Of a stretch of DNA of 64,000 nt, positions 25,301 through 36,900 are shown piece after piece. Below the pieces are notes generated by a model. The model was not told the origin of the DNA, did no database searches, and saw only the letters and a program-made list of their open reading frames with translations. Where the stretch lies: assembly GCF_964340395.1 (NCBI RefSeq), contig NC_135550.1, positions 33,324,176 to 33,388,175 on the forward strand, read 5' to 3'. The translations under genes were made by a program, and so were the position numbers. The first letter of the stretch is position 1. Every line of letters begins with the position of its first letter. The stretch is from Glandiceps talaboti (Eukaryota > Hemichordata > Enteropneusta > Spengelidae).

Positions 25301-28300
25301 TATATTGTATACATATGTATTTACATCATATGTAGTGATCTATATTGTATACATATGTATTTACATCATATGTAGTGATCTATATTGTATACATATGTAT
25401 TTACATCATATGTAGTGATCTATATTGTATACATATGTATTTACATCATATTTGTCTTTTCTTTTATCTAGAATTGATCTTCTCCACAAATGTCTCCAGT
25501 GGCAGAAAATGTATAAAAAAATTGTAAGTATAGCTCATATAGATTAAACTGAGTAGACTTTGTCTGAAATAAATTGATATATCAATGTATTCATAGAGTG
25601 GATGGTATTGTTGCAAGAAAGGACAGACAAGGTCATGTTATGCCCAATGAGCCATATATTGAGAGGAGACCCCTTTTGGTAATATGCAAAGAGAAGGTCC
25701 CTTTGTCATTCCATGGCTCAAAATCATACTCATATTGTGATGGAACTTGAGTTTATGTAACTTCAATGTACTTCAGAAATTGATTGCCATCCAAATTTAC
25801 CAATATATACCAAATGTACTATACCAATGCCAATACATTATGCATATTTGTTGTTTTTTCAGAATTTTGAGAAGGCAAAAACAAGAGCTGAGATGAGAGG
25901 TGGTGGTAGGAAACCATGGAAACAGAAAGGCAGTGGTAGAGCTCGACATGGCAGTATCAGATCACCTTTATGGAAAGGAGGTACTACACTATCAATACCT
26001 ATTAAATAGTACTTCTACAATTCACCATAGACCCTGGGTCAAACTATATTTTGATAATTATTAATGATTTGATGGAGATAGGAGGCATGTATTAACTTCA
26101 ACTATGTATACATCCAACATTTAGATTAGCAACTACATTTCAGTCAGGTGCTGATTTACTTCTTCTGACATCAAATCTCAAATGCTTTATTAGAGTATCT
26201 AGTGTATCTACGTTAATCCTATTGGATCAGTTAAATGCCAAATAGTACAGTTTTCAAACAAAACAAGAAGTACAGATAAACAAAATCCTATTTGAGGCAG
26301 AATGTCATCAGTAATGTTACTTGTTGTGTATAATTTAGGTCCAATATCTCAATGTTCATTCCTTTATTAATTGACAGGTGGTTCAGCCAAAGGACCTAGA
26401 GGCCCTCTATCTTACTGGTATGTTTTACCAACCAGAGTACGAGAAAGAGGACTAAGGGTTGCATTGACTGTCAAATACTCTCAAGATACAATGCACATAG
26501 TAGATTCTTTAGATATCCCTGTACCAGAACCAGAGGTATGTCTCAGATACAATGCACATAGTAGATTCTTTAGATATCCCTGTACCAGAACCAGAGGTAT
26601 GTCTCAGATACAATGCACATAGTAGATTCTTTAGATATCCCTGTACCAGAACCTGAGGTATGTCTCAGATACAATGCACATAGTAGATTCTTTAGATATC
26701 CCTGTACCAGAACCAGAGGTATGTCTCAGATACAATGCACATAGTAGATTCTTTAGATATCCCTGTACCAGAACCTGAGGTATGTCTCAGATACAATGCA
26801 CATAGTAGATTCTTTAGATATCCCTGTACCAGAACCTGAGGTATGTCTTAGATACAATGCATATAGTAGATTCTTTAGATATCCCTGTACCAGAACCTGA
26901 GGTATGTCTCAGATACAGTGCATATAGTAGATTCTTTAGATATCCCTGTACCAGAACCTGAGGTATGTCTCAGATACAATAATTATAGTAGATTCTTTAG
27001 ATATCCCTGTACCAGAACCAGAGGTATGTCTCAGATACAATGCATATAGTAGATTCTTTAGATATCCCTGTACCAGAACCTGAGGTATGTCTCAGATACA
27101 ATAATTATAGTAGATTCTTTAGATATCCCTGTACCAGAACCAGAGGTATGTCTCAGATACAATAATTATAGTAGATTCTTTAGATATCCCTGTACCAGAA
27201 CCAGAGGTATGTCTCAGATACAATAATTATAGTAGATTCTTTAGATATCCCTGTACCAGAACCTGAGGTATGTCTCAGATACAATGCACATAGTAGATTC
27301 TTTAGATATCCCTGTACCAGAACCAGAGGTATGTCTTAGATACAATGCATATAGTAGATTCTTTAGATATCCCTGTACCAGAACCAGAGGTATGTCTCAG
27401 ATACAATGCATATAGTAGATTCTTTAGATATCCCTGTACCAGAACCAGAGGTATGTCTTAGATACAATGCACATAGTAGATTCTTTAGATATCCCTGTAC
27501 CAGAACCAGAGGTATGTCTTAGATACAATGCATATAGTAGATTCTTTAGATACCCCTGTACCAGAACCAGAGGTATGTCTCAGATACAATAATTATAGTA
27601 GATTCTTTAGATATCCCTGTACCAGAACCTGAGGTATGTCTCAGATACAATAATTATAGTAGATTCTTTAGATATCCCTGTACCAGAACCTGAGGTATGT
27701 CTCAGATACAATGCACATAGTAGATTCTTTAGATATCCCTGTACCAGAACCAGAGGTATGTCTTAGATACAATGCATATAGTAGATTCTTTAGATATCCC
27801 TGTACCAGAACCAGAGGTATGTCTCAGATACAATGCATATAGTAGATTCTTTAGATATCCCTGTACCAGAACCAGAGGTATGTCTTAGATACAATGCACA
27901 TAGTAGATTCTTTAGATATCCCTGTACCAGAACCAGAGGTATGTCTTAGATACAATGCATATAGTAGATTCTTTAGATACCCCTGTACCAGAACCAGAGG
28001 TATGTCTCAGATACAATAATTATAGTAGATTCTTTAGATATCCCTGTACCAGAACCTGAGGTATGCCTTAGATACAATGAATGAATTTTGATATATTTTC
28101 AGTGTAACATTGTGTCAGATACAATGAATGAATTTTGATATATTTTCAGTGTAACATTGTGTCAGATACAATGAATGAATTTTGATATATTTTCAGTGTA
28201 ACATTGTGTCAGATACAATGAATGAATTTTGACATTTTCAGTGTAACACTACATTTTCTCTATGTTACAGTACTTAGAAGATCTTGCAATGGAGAGGTAC

Positions 28301-29600
28301 TGGGGAGGATCTGTCTTATTTATTGATCAGTAAGTGGCTTTCAATACTCTTGACTGATTGTCTCTATGTTTCATCAAGATATGACAAAATAATGCCATTT
28401 TCACTCATATTGTATGTAAATAATTGCCGTCTGAAAACAATGGTACCCCTTTTAATATTTATCAAATGAAATGCACACTTTTTTCTGACAACAAAATTAC
28501 AACACTTAAAGATGCAAAAGAAGGTGTTCATGTCATTGATGCTGAAATGTAACTGGTAATCCAGCTGACACAGTACCAGCTGTCTGGATGTACATTGTAC
28601 ATCTACAGGGGGTGTTCACCTGGTAACATTTATTATACACATTACCAGTTGTCTGGTTGTACATTGTACATCTACAGGGGGTGTTCACCTGGTAACATTG
28701 ATTATACACAGTACCAGCTGTCTGGTTGTACATTGTACATCTAACAGGGGGTGTTCACCTGGTAACATTGATTATACACAGTACCAGCTGTCTGGTTGTA
28801 CATTGTACATCTAACAGGGGGTGTTCACCTGGTAACATTGATTATACACAGTACCAGCTGTCTGGTTGTACATTGTACATCTAACAGGGGGTGTTCACCT
28901 GGTAACATTGATTATTACACAGTACCAGCTGTCTGGTTGTACATTGTACATCTACAGGGGCGTTCAACTGGTAACACTGATTATCTCATTACAGTAAACC
29001 AGTTGAAGAAATGCCATCTAATATCATAGCTGCTACCAATAGGATAAAAACCTACAATGTAATGTCAACAGAAGGTATGTGTCTTAAGAGTTAAAAAAAA
29101 TAGCAGTCTTAGAGTGTTCAGAATTTAGCTCAAGGTGGATCATACTTTCATTGCACATTACACATGATGATTTAGTCTAGCTGCTAGACCTACTGGCAAT
29201 GCTGCTAACTTAAAAAAGTATATTATATCAAAGGTGCTGTCATGGGCTGGTGCTGCACACCAGTGGTACTGTCAACCTCCGATCAAAGTCTTACCACAAG
29301 ACTAATAATGTTGTTGATGTACATTTTTCAGTGTGTTCAATCAGTTTATACAACAAAGACCTCTCAATCTAGATATTATCACTAAGCTTTCATGAACTAA
29401 TCTACTTTACTATTACAGGACTTAATGTGTACAGCATGCTGAAACACTACACTCTAGTTCTCACCCTGGATGCTGTCAATTTTCTTGAAGACCGACTTCT
29501 GTATCACATGAACAGATACACTGGAGATTTGAAGTATGACGTCATAATGTCACAACAGCTAAACAGAATAGATGCCTTCAACAAACAAGTCAAGTCCTAG
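22336..29600 (+). CDS. MRPL4: Mitochondrial large ribosomal subunit protein uL4m, complete, 9 exons
   Basis: uL4m is a structural protein of the mitochondrial large ribosomal subunit. Exons: 22336-22422, 22973-23075, 23806-23980, 25472-25523, 25863-25980, 26378-26535, 28271-28329, 28995-29074, 29419-29600 (TAG 29598-29600). The sum is 1014 nt, 337 aa; all phases close. Using the in-frame ATG at 22252 would give 365 aa. I prefer 22336 because [13 protein letters not shown], rich in basic and hydrophobic residues with no acidic residue, looks like a mitochondrial presequence. Family landmarks: [98 protein letters not shown]. Human MRPL4 is 311 aa. Exon 6 is followed by about 26 tandem copies of its own 3' end plus donor; only the first donor (after 26535) keeps the frame to exon 7. 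Confidence 0.96.
22541..22563 (+). repeat. (CA)n microsatellite
   Basis: Eleven CA units in MRPL4 intron 1. Confidence 0.9.
24540..25450 (+). repeat. 40-bp minisatellite in MRPL4 intron 3
   Basis: Units of TTACATCATATGTAGTGATC and TATATTGTATACATATGTAT, about 16 copies, ending 22 bp before the exon 4 acceptor. A 275-bp transposon interrupts the array after its first unit. Confidence 0.95.
24597..24871. mobile_element. Short DNA transposon with CAGGGGTGAACAAA inverted ends, inserted in the 40-bp array
   Basis: A 275-bp element with a 14-bp terminal inverted repeat and 5-bp target duplication TATTT (24592-24596, 24872-24876). The interior is rich in GTGGTCC/GGACCAG words in inverted arrangement. 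Non-coding, non-autonomous; same kind of termini and target duplication length as the element at 16546-17992. Confidence 0.88.
26485..28068 (+). repeat. 61-bp array made from the MRPL4 exon 6 end and its 5' splice site
   Basis: About 26 units. Each holds the last 50 nt of exon 6 (GATACAATGCACATAGTAGA to CCAGAACCAGAG), the donor GTATGT and CTCAG or CTTAG leading into the next copy. Variants (GCACATAG, GCATATAG, AATTATAG; CCAGAGG/CCTGAGG; one TACCCCTG) recur in the same order 427 bp (7 units) apart, as at about 27550 and 27976, showing a higher-order duplication. Only the first unit is exon. Confidence 0.97.
28069..28255 (+). repeat. 47-bp tandem repeat before the MRPL4 exon 7 acceptor
   Basis: Four units of GATACAATGAATGAATTTTG and ATATATTTTCAGTGTAACAT; each offers an ATTTTCAG acceptor-like site 40-180 bp upstream of the true acceptor at 28270. 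Confidence 0.9.
28553..28985 (+). repeat. ~69-bp array resembling the MRPL4 exon 8 acceptor
   Basis: Six units containing GTTGTACATTGTACATCTA and TTCACCTGGTAACATTGATT followed by ATACACAGTACCAG. The true acceptor reads CTGGTAACACTGATTATCTC-ATTACAG|TAAACCAG, a diverged version of the same junction. Confidence 0.85.
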
Positions 29601-30228
29601 GAATATATGGCTAGGTCAAAGTTCACATTAACTGTCTGCAAACTCTGCTGTGGCTTATGTTGTGAATCACATGCAGAATCTGATTCTAACACCAATGTGT
29701 GAGAGGTCATAACCCCAAATTTAAATATCTCATACAGTTTTGTAGGAAAACATGTCTTGTGTCTGCTGAAGCACAGCAAAAAATGTGCAGCAAGTGTGAC
29801 TTATGATAACAGAGACATGGTAACAATTTTGTGTTCTATAACAACATCAGATACAGGTACACTAACTGCTCAAGGATATATATGCAAATGTCAGATTTGC
29901 GTATAGTATACACTTGGTGTATTAAGAGACCAAAATACAATATCAAAATGACAAGTTTTTATATTCCCTAAAATATTCTGTAGAAATATCAAATATTGAA
30001 AGTATATGTTAATGTGATTGATTACCCTGCATTTAGATTCACTGCAAAATATTTGACGGGTCAGTAGATCGTAGTTTTGGAACTCCATATTTTTGTAATC
30101 ATTGATTTGGATGATAAGTAAGAATAGTCAACCAATAAGCAAAATGGTTATGCATTGCATCAGATTTATCATGTTACCATGTCATTTCATGTCAACTTTT
30201 TAGTTTGTGCAAAATTAATTTGATGTGT

Positions 30229-30234
30229 AATAAA
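30229..30234 (+). terminator. MRPL4 poly(A) signal AATAAA
   Basis: First good AATAAA after the stop, giving a 3' UTR of about 650 nt. Bases 29601-30228 hold no other recognisable feature. Confidence 0.55.
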
Positions 30235-30414
30235 ATGAACACACATATCAAATGTTTTAAGTTGCTTTATTTATCTTCCAGATATCAGTTTCATTGAACA
30301 ATGCATTTTACTTTTCAGGTCTTTTCAGGTTATGTTTTGTAAATATTCATTTCATTTTGTGCTCATACATAGAATTCAACAAAAAATGCTGCAGACATGA
30401 AGAACAAGGAAAAA

Positions 30415-30745
30415 TAATTTGAAGGAGCTACCAGCTACAAAGTTCATTGTTACAGGACATAGTTTGACAATCTAAGTTGTAATACAAAGTGAGTGTGCAT
30501 TCTTGCGAGCAGTGCCAATCTCATGAAACAGTATACGACTTGAACTGTTGATAAATTCAAGAAGGATATCTAGACACGTCTGTTTGCATTCCAACTAATT
30601 TTTTACAAGGATCTACTATTGTTCCTGTTCAGCACCATAGAACATTATGTTGTATTGGATTTTGGCACTCTACAAATTCTATTGATTGATTGATTGAATT
30701 TGAAGGAGCTTTGTACAAAGTTCATTGTTACAGGCCATAGTCGGA
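30415..30745 (+). mobile_element. Degenerate LINE 3' tail with (ATTG)n, flanked by ~45-bp direct repeats
   Basis: The segment near 30470-30700 ends in TTTTGGCACTCTACAAATTC then ATTGATTGATTG, a typical non-LTR retrotransposon end. Flanks at 30415-30466 and 30697-30741 share TTTGAAGGAGCT and TACAAAGTTCATTGTTACAG. The coding remnant is too decayed to classify. Confidence 0.5.
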
Positions 30746-30984
30746 TATGTACAAAGTCCTACAATATACACTATGCATTACTAAATATTGTACATAAATA
30801 TTACAAAGTTGACAAGTGGAATACTCAGATTATCATAAAAGATAATCATTAATTTGGTGATATGAAAACAACCCCATTCATTGTCTACCCAAGTTCAACA
30901 TACTTCATTTAAGTGATAAGGTGAATCCTTACATCGGTCATTGGCCCTAAACATAATCTGTGCTAAACGGGATGCAATATCTTG

Positions 30985-31685
30985 GACATCTTGGTACGAC
31001 AGTTAATTTTGGCCTTGGGGGAGTTCTGACATCTTAGGTTAATATGATGTCACGTGGCCTTAGGAGAATTCAGACATCTTGGTATGACAGTTAATTTTGG
31101 CCTTATGAGAGTTCAGACATTTAAGTATGATGTCATGTGGCCTAAGGAGAGTTCAAACATCTTGGTACGACCATAGACAGTGGTGGCCTTATAGAAGAGT
31201 TCAGACATCTTGGTATGACCATAGACAGTGGTGGCCTTATAGAAGAGTTCAGACATCTTGGTACGACCATAGACAGTGGTGGCCTTATTGGAGAGTTCAG
31301 ACATCTTGGTACGACCATAGACAGTGGTGGCCTTATTGGAGAGTTCAGACATCTTGGTACGACCATAGACAGTGGTGGCCTTATTGGAGAGTTCAGACAT
31401 CTTGGTACGACCATAGACAGTGGTGGCCTTATTGGAGAGTTCAGACATCTTGGTACGACCATAGACAGTGGTGGCCTTATTGGAGAGTTCAGACATCTTG
31501 GTACGACCATAGACAGTGGTGGCCTTATTGGAGAGTTCAGACATCTTGGTACGACCATAGACAGTGGTGGCCTTATTGGAGAGTTCAGACATCTTGGTAC
31601 GACCATAGACAGTGGTGGCCTTATTGGAGAGTTCAGACATCTTGGTACGACCATAGACAGTGGTGGCCTTATAGGAGAGTACACA
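30985..31685 (+). repeat. 48-bp minisatellite between MRPL4 and SLC46
   Basis: About 11 clean units (31150-31685) of GAGAGTTCAGACATCTTGGT, ACGACCATAGACAGTGGTGG and CCTTATTG, preceded by diverged units from about 30985. Open frames of 159-221 codons on both strands are a product of the period being a multiple of three. Confidence 0.95.
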
Positions 31686-31689
31686 TTTA

Positions 31690-32650
31690 CATAACTCAGC
31701 ATACCATGGTGATAAATATGACATTGTGAGACAGTAGAAAAGTATAGTATGCTACAGACTATCCCACTTATCCTAAAATAAAAATCCAAAATACAGCCAG
31801 ATTCCAAACATTTCTCTGAAAAAAATGTGTATTTAATAGTACTGTAAAATACCTACTGGTAGTATCAATTTATGTATTTTTGGAAATTCTGAAGTATAAT
31901 TCTTTCCTAGCCTGACAGGGTCGAATCCCAAATCCTTTGCAAAAGTCCCAATGTAGGGATCTAAATCATAACTTTTTAATTGTCATGTGAAGTCTGATAA
32001 TTATGGATTCTGCTGTAGCAGATGTCTATGATTTATTAACAAGATTGAAAACCATGTATACACTAGTTCTTGTACATGTATACTGGTAAAAGATGATTAT
32101 TCTGGTAATCAATACCATATTGCACTCATACTTATCTCAAATTAAAAGTCAATTTCAACATTCAGTTCTACAATAATGCTGACATCAGCAAATTTTGCAT
32201 AAGCCCCATACTTTAGAGCATAGAATAGGAATTTCATTATTTTATACTTTGAAGCAAAACTTGCTATATATGGATAAAATGAAATCACATCTGTAGAAGA
32301 GTCATATATTGACCTTATCTAAAACTGTCAAGGACTTGCACAAGACAACTTTACAAAAATACTGACATTCAACAAATTCACTTGAAATAAAACAATAATA
32401 GCCTTCACAAAAGCATGCTTCAAATACTGCATCAAACATGGCACAAATACTGCACAAAACATCACACCTAAACAACACCATCCATAAAGTGAACAAGACT
32501 GGTAGTTTATAGTTGAAAGCTCTGAGTTGTCAAATTGCATTGTGTGTATTGATTAAATATCTAATTGTCATGACCTGTTAATAGTCATCTATATTACTTT
32601 TGTTGAAATATTTGTTGACAATGATGATCTGTTTTACAGCCATCACCCGA
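31690..32650. other. Intergenic / 3' flank of SLC46: no feature recognised
   Basis: AT-rich sequence that may contain the SLC46 3' UTR; the poly(A) site could not be fixed. Confidence 0.4.
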
Positions 32651-32652
32651 TG

Positions 32653-32930
32653 TAACAGGCTTTTAACCCCAACAGGCCCCACTTGCAGGGGGCTATTACA
32701 TTGGGTTCTGTCAGTCTGTATGTGTGTTCAGCCTCATATACAAGCATATGATATAGTGTTCTGATTGTCAAATTTGAATGACAGTGCAGATTGTTTTTAA
32801 AGACTACTTAATAGTTCATGTTTACCTCCACACAACCCACTTGTTGGTTGACTGGACTATTAAACCATACTAGAACCTACATAGGTGATAAATGTATCAC
32901 TGATATAGGTTCTAGCATTTAGTGGATTGC
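32653..32930 (+). mobile_element. Truncated head of the 2780-type dispersed element
   Basis: AACCCCAACAGGCCCC...GGGGGCTATTACATTGGGTTCTGTCAGTCTG parallels the hairpin head and following words of the 2780 element. Only the first part is present, just downstream of the SLC46 stop. Confidence 0.45.
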
Positions 32931-32996
32931 GTAGATGTAAAAACTGAACTAAATAAATCAAGTTGAGTCCTCCCCATCTGATTCAGCTCAGAGAGT

Positions 32997-35900
32997 TTAG
33001 ACATCACTACTTTGATGGGAGTCTTCACTTCCACCTTCATCACCAACATTTTCACTGTTGCTGCCAGTCTGTTCAGGTCCTTCCTCTGAAAGTCTCAGAT
33101 AAGAGTTGATGTGTCGCATACTGTCACCAACCCAGCTGAAAAACAAATAATTCTAGTATTAAATTTGAGCCAAAATTCTCTGATAGGTAAACTCATAAGA
33201 GTTCTGGCCGATGTTAAATTAAATTAAATTTTTCCTGAGGTAACAATGTATTCAAAGGTAGACGCATATTCCCTGGGGTTTATTCAGTGGAAAAGAAATA
33301 TTTGCTAAAATTGATCAAAGGAAATTCCAAGCAAAAATGAAAGAGTTGCAGAGTATGCTAGCAGGAACATCAGAGTCACAGGTAGTATTATTAACTATTG
33401 TCAACAAATCACAAAATTGTATGAAAAGACAAGGAGTACTTACAATAGAAGGATTAAAGCAATAACCAGTAGTGATGCCATCACTATGTAGACAAAACCA
33501 CCATTCAGTATTGATAGTGTGGCCGGATACAATGAATTGAAAATGAAGGAAGCTAAGAAAGCTACCAGACTTTCACATGCTGCCATGAAGGAAAACAAAC
33601 TTCCTGCAAGTAGAGATATGAAGTTGAATATGAGAACTATGTTGATGATAACACAACTACTTGGTCAGTGTCTCATCTTTCATAAATTGAAATGTAGCAT
33701 GAACAAAATATCTTGTCTCATCAGAATGCTATGTAACATCTGTTTTGGGCAAAGTCATTGAACTTGTTTGTTTTCAAACTTACTACTTACAACATTCCAG
33801 CGAGTCATGAAGTGCACAAGTCTAGATGAAACAAGTCTTCACACAAAACAGTCACCCCCGCCCTAATGTAGTTTATTTGTGTGTGACTAAAATGAACACC
33901 TGGTCCATTAAGTGCATGTGATATGCAAGAAATTAACTGATTTTAAGTGACCCTGGAGGTTGAGTTAAAGGTCAAAGGTCAATGTATTAATAAAAAGCTT
34001 ACATCTAATTATGTAGGGGTAGGCATTTGAATGCAGTATCTAATATGTAATATAGTTTTGAGTGATGCAATAAATATGGATTTCTAGCAACAAAATGGCC
34101 GCCATTCCAGTAAAAATTGACTTGAGCTCCAAGAACAACAATTGATCAAGTATCTCCCTGCCTGTATTATTTGTGAACATGATTTTTTAAAGAAATTGAA
34201 CACAAATGAACACCACTGATTGCATGTGATATGCATGAAATTAATGGACTTTGAAAGGTCAAGGTCAAGGTCAAATGTCACAGTATCATAAGATATCTTG
34301 TATCTGATAATATAGGGTAGACACTTGAATGAAGTCTCTATGTATTATAGTTGATTTAGAAATCCAAATATGGCTGCCATTCGGTCATATTTCCATATTT
34401 CACAAAACAAAGTGACATGCATATGTACCACATGATATGTCACCTATGTGCATGGTAATGTATGGATGATATTACATGTTACATGTCTGAGCAATGATGT
34501 ATAACAGATGCACACATGTATGGACAGACAGAGCCTATTGTAGTAGCATGGGGTGGGGGGCACTAATAAATTCCAATATCATCTCCTTAACCACCCTGCT
34601 ACTGCAATACTGGAATTCAACAAATCAGTAGACATTACAGATTGCCTAGTATTCTTGTATTGTTGATTGGACTGCCTAGATACCATACCTTGTTCATCAG
34701 CATTAACAACTTTGGATATCAGTGAGCGTACAGAAGCTGCAGGTATACCAGCCAAACACATCAATATTGGTACTGCAATAGATGTGAAGTAGCCGAGTTA
34801 GGAAAAAAACATCTATGAAATCTACTGATATTGTCATTCAATCCCTCTAAGCACTATTGCATTGTCCTATTAATGCCCCATCTTAAACTAAAACATGAAG
34901 AAAACATAACTGTCAATAGATGTAGAAATAGCTGGATCTGTCATACAACCCCAGTCAAAAAATGGACAAATTTGCTTCCTTTAAAGCTTATACAACATTA
35001 TGAGACTATCCCTAATCTTGTTGAAATTTCTTTCATTCAATTTCACTGAATCATCAACTGTTCATAACAGGGTGACCTTTGACCTACCAATGAACATCAT
35101 CCACGTCTCTGTAGAGAATGCAATCAGAATGTATGCCCCCATACGGAATAAGGTACCAATCATGGCAACAGTGGTGTCATGAAATGTGGTCTTGTATGTT
35201 AGAAATGGTAGTACAGTAACCAGACACAGTCCCTTCAAGAAGCTATTCAAGGCAAGGTAGTAACCCAATAGATCTGGAGTCCATGATAAGGGTTCTTTCT
35301 TTGTGTACAATACTGTTACATCAGAATCACCTGTGAAGTGATAAATGAAAACATTGAATTGTTTGTTAGTATTTGACATTGTTTACCATTTTGAAACCAT
35401 AACCCTGTGATTGGTAAATCACTACCCAAAGGGCCTTGTTGGTAAACATTTATTAGTATTATGGTACACTGCAATGAATGAAATATAATTTCAATTTTTT
35501 TTATTGATAGTGACCAACTTACAAATCATGGAAAGAAGGTTTTTTCTTACGTCAATTTTCAGATGATAAGTAAAACCTCCAAATCTGAGTCTGGGTATAA
35601 ACAGACCATTGCTTCTTGATAAAAGACAAATTGATTTATTAAGCTGTGTTTTTGTTTGAATAAATGGTTCTTACCACTTCCAACTAGTTGAAATAACAAT
35701 AATATTGTAGCCAGTAGAATAAGATGCAATCTACCACTGTTAGGCCTTGTCTTTAAACATACACTCAGTGATTTCTTTATGTTGTCCAGCTGACACAATT
35801 CAGAGCACAGACCTCTCCCTCCTGCATCTGTCAACGAGATCTGATCATTTGACTGAACGTGTTGTGTAGATGTTGCTATCGGAGATGATGAACTTTCCTT

Positions 35901-36566
35901 TGTGATTTTCACTGATTCTTGCAGCCAACTTATGATGTACAGAAAGGCCATCAAATTGAGAGACCCATACAAGATAAAGACAGATACAAATCCTACATTT
36001 TCTATCATAATGCCTCCACAGAGTAATCCAATGGTGCTGCCTAAAAATGTCATAGATTCCAAGAAGCCCACACGTCTGGTTCTGTTTTTCATATCTGTGA
36101 TATCAGCCATGTAGCTGAACACTGTGAAAGTGATTGAAATGTAGCCTCCAGAACATCCCAGCAGGAATGTACCAATAAAAATAACTGGGATGGGCATCAA
36201 GATGTACACTGACGAAATGATGAGGATTGTTGCATTGATGACACTTGCTAAACATGGCAACATCATTGATATCTTACGACCAACTTTATCAGACCATGCA
36301 CCTAGAAACAGGGCAACAAGAATGGATGGAATAGTCTGCACCAAGTTCAAATAGATCAACCAGTGTGATGTCTGTGTTTGGACGTGTTTCTCTTCATCGC
36401 CATAATGTGTCAGGTTACCACATATGGCTGAGTTGAATAATTGCAGGCAGGTTTTCTTGTACAGAAGGTGTTGTACACTGGTGTACTGTAGAAAACTACC
36501 CAACATATATAGGAACATTACAGGCTCAACTGTCACTAGACGGAGATACATCATTATTTTGGCCAT
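32997..36566 (-). CDS. SLC46-family major-facilitator transporter, complete, 5 exons, 505 aa
   Basis: A multi-pass MFS transporter of the SLC46 family, which includes the proton-coupled folate transporter and lysosomal SLC46A3. Exons in transcript order: 35675-36566, 35088-35330, 34689-34772, 33444-33603, 32997-33135, total 1518 nt with all phases closing. Visible parts: N-terminal VEPVMFLYMLGSFLQ, a luminal/extracellular loop with an NLT glycosylation site, TSHWLIYLNL, MFS motif A as GAWSDKVGRK, a long Ser-rich central loop, then VRSLISKVVNADEQG and FNSLYPATLSIL, all SLC46 signatures. The tail is long, acidic and Ser-rich (ending SSDV). The histidine of PCFT after the central loop (VHFGAQ in human SLC46A1) has no counterpart (QLVGSG), so folate/proton transport should not be assumed. 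The ligand is unknown. Four short introns; the gene is compact. Confidence 0.92.
33880..34565 (-). mobile_element. Dispersed element, family of 2780-3735, in SLC46 intron 3
   Basis: Two ~290-bp blocks with GGTCAAAGGTCAATG or AAGGTCAAGGTCAAATG, AAAATGGCCGCCATTC, and a right end with GACAGACAGAGCCTATTGTA matching the reversed head. Shares the ACATGTCTGAG(A/C)AATGA word with the copy at 10420-11245. Non-coding. Confidence 0.5.
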
Positions 36567-36900
36567 CTTGTCGTCTTCTGCCTCTCAGCAATCTACTGTT
36601 GTATTTTTGCCACACACCTTGTGACCCAAGGTCATTTACTGTTGTTCTCTATAGATTCTACGTGTTCTTGCTTGTCACGTACTTGCTTCTGTCCTGACGT
36701 TCTGTTCTGCGCAGGGCAAATACCATCCCAGCATGTTATTCAGTTCAAATTGGTATACTATAAGTCTCACCCCGTCTACAGAGAATGTGTAGAGGTAGTA
36801 AATAAAGACAACAGATTCAGTAGACAAACCTCTCAGCAAAATACCTACTGGAACCTCCGGGTGGAGCCTCTTTCACATGTGTGATGTACTTTCTGTAATA
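36567..36900 (-). promoter_or_regulatory. 5' flank of the SLC46 gene
   Basis: Sequence immediately upstream of the SLC46 ATG. CpG content rises here relative to the gene body. No TATA box is recognised. A 5' UTR exon may lie here but cannot be fixed without transcripts. Confidence 0.3.
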
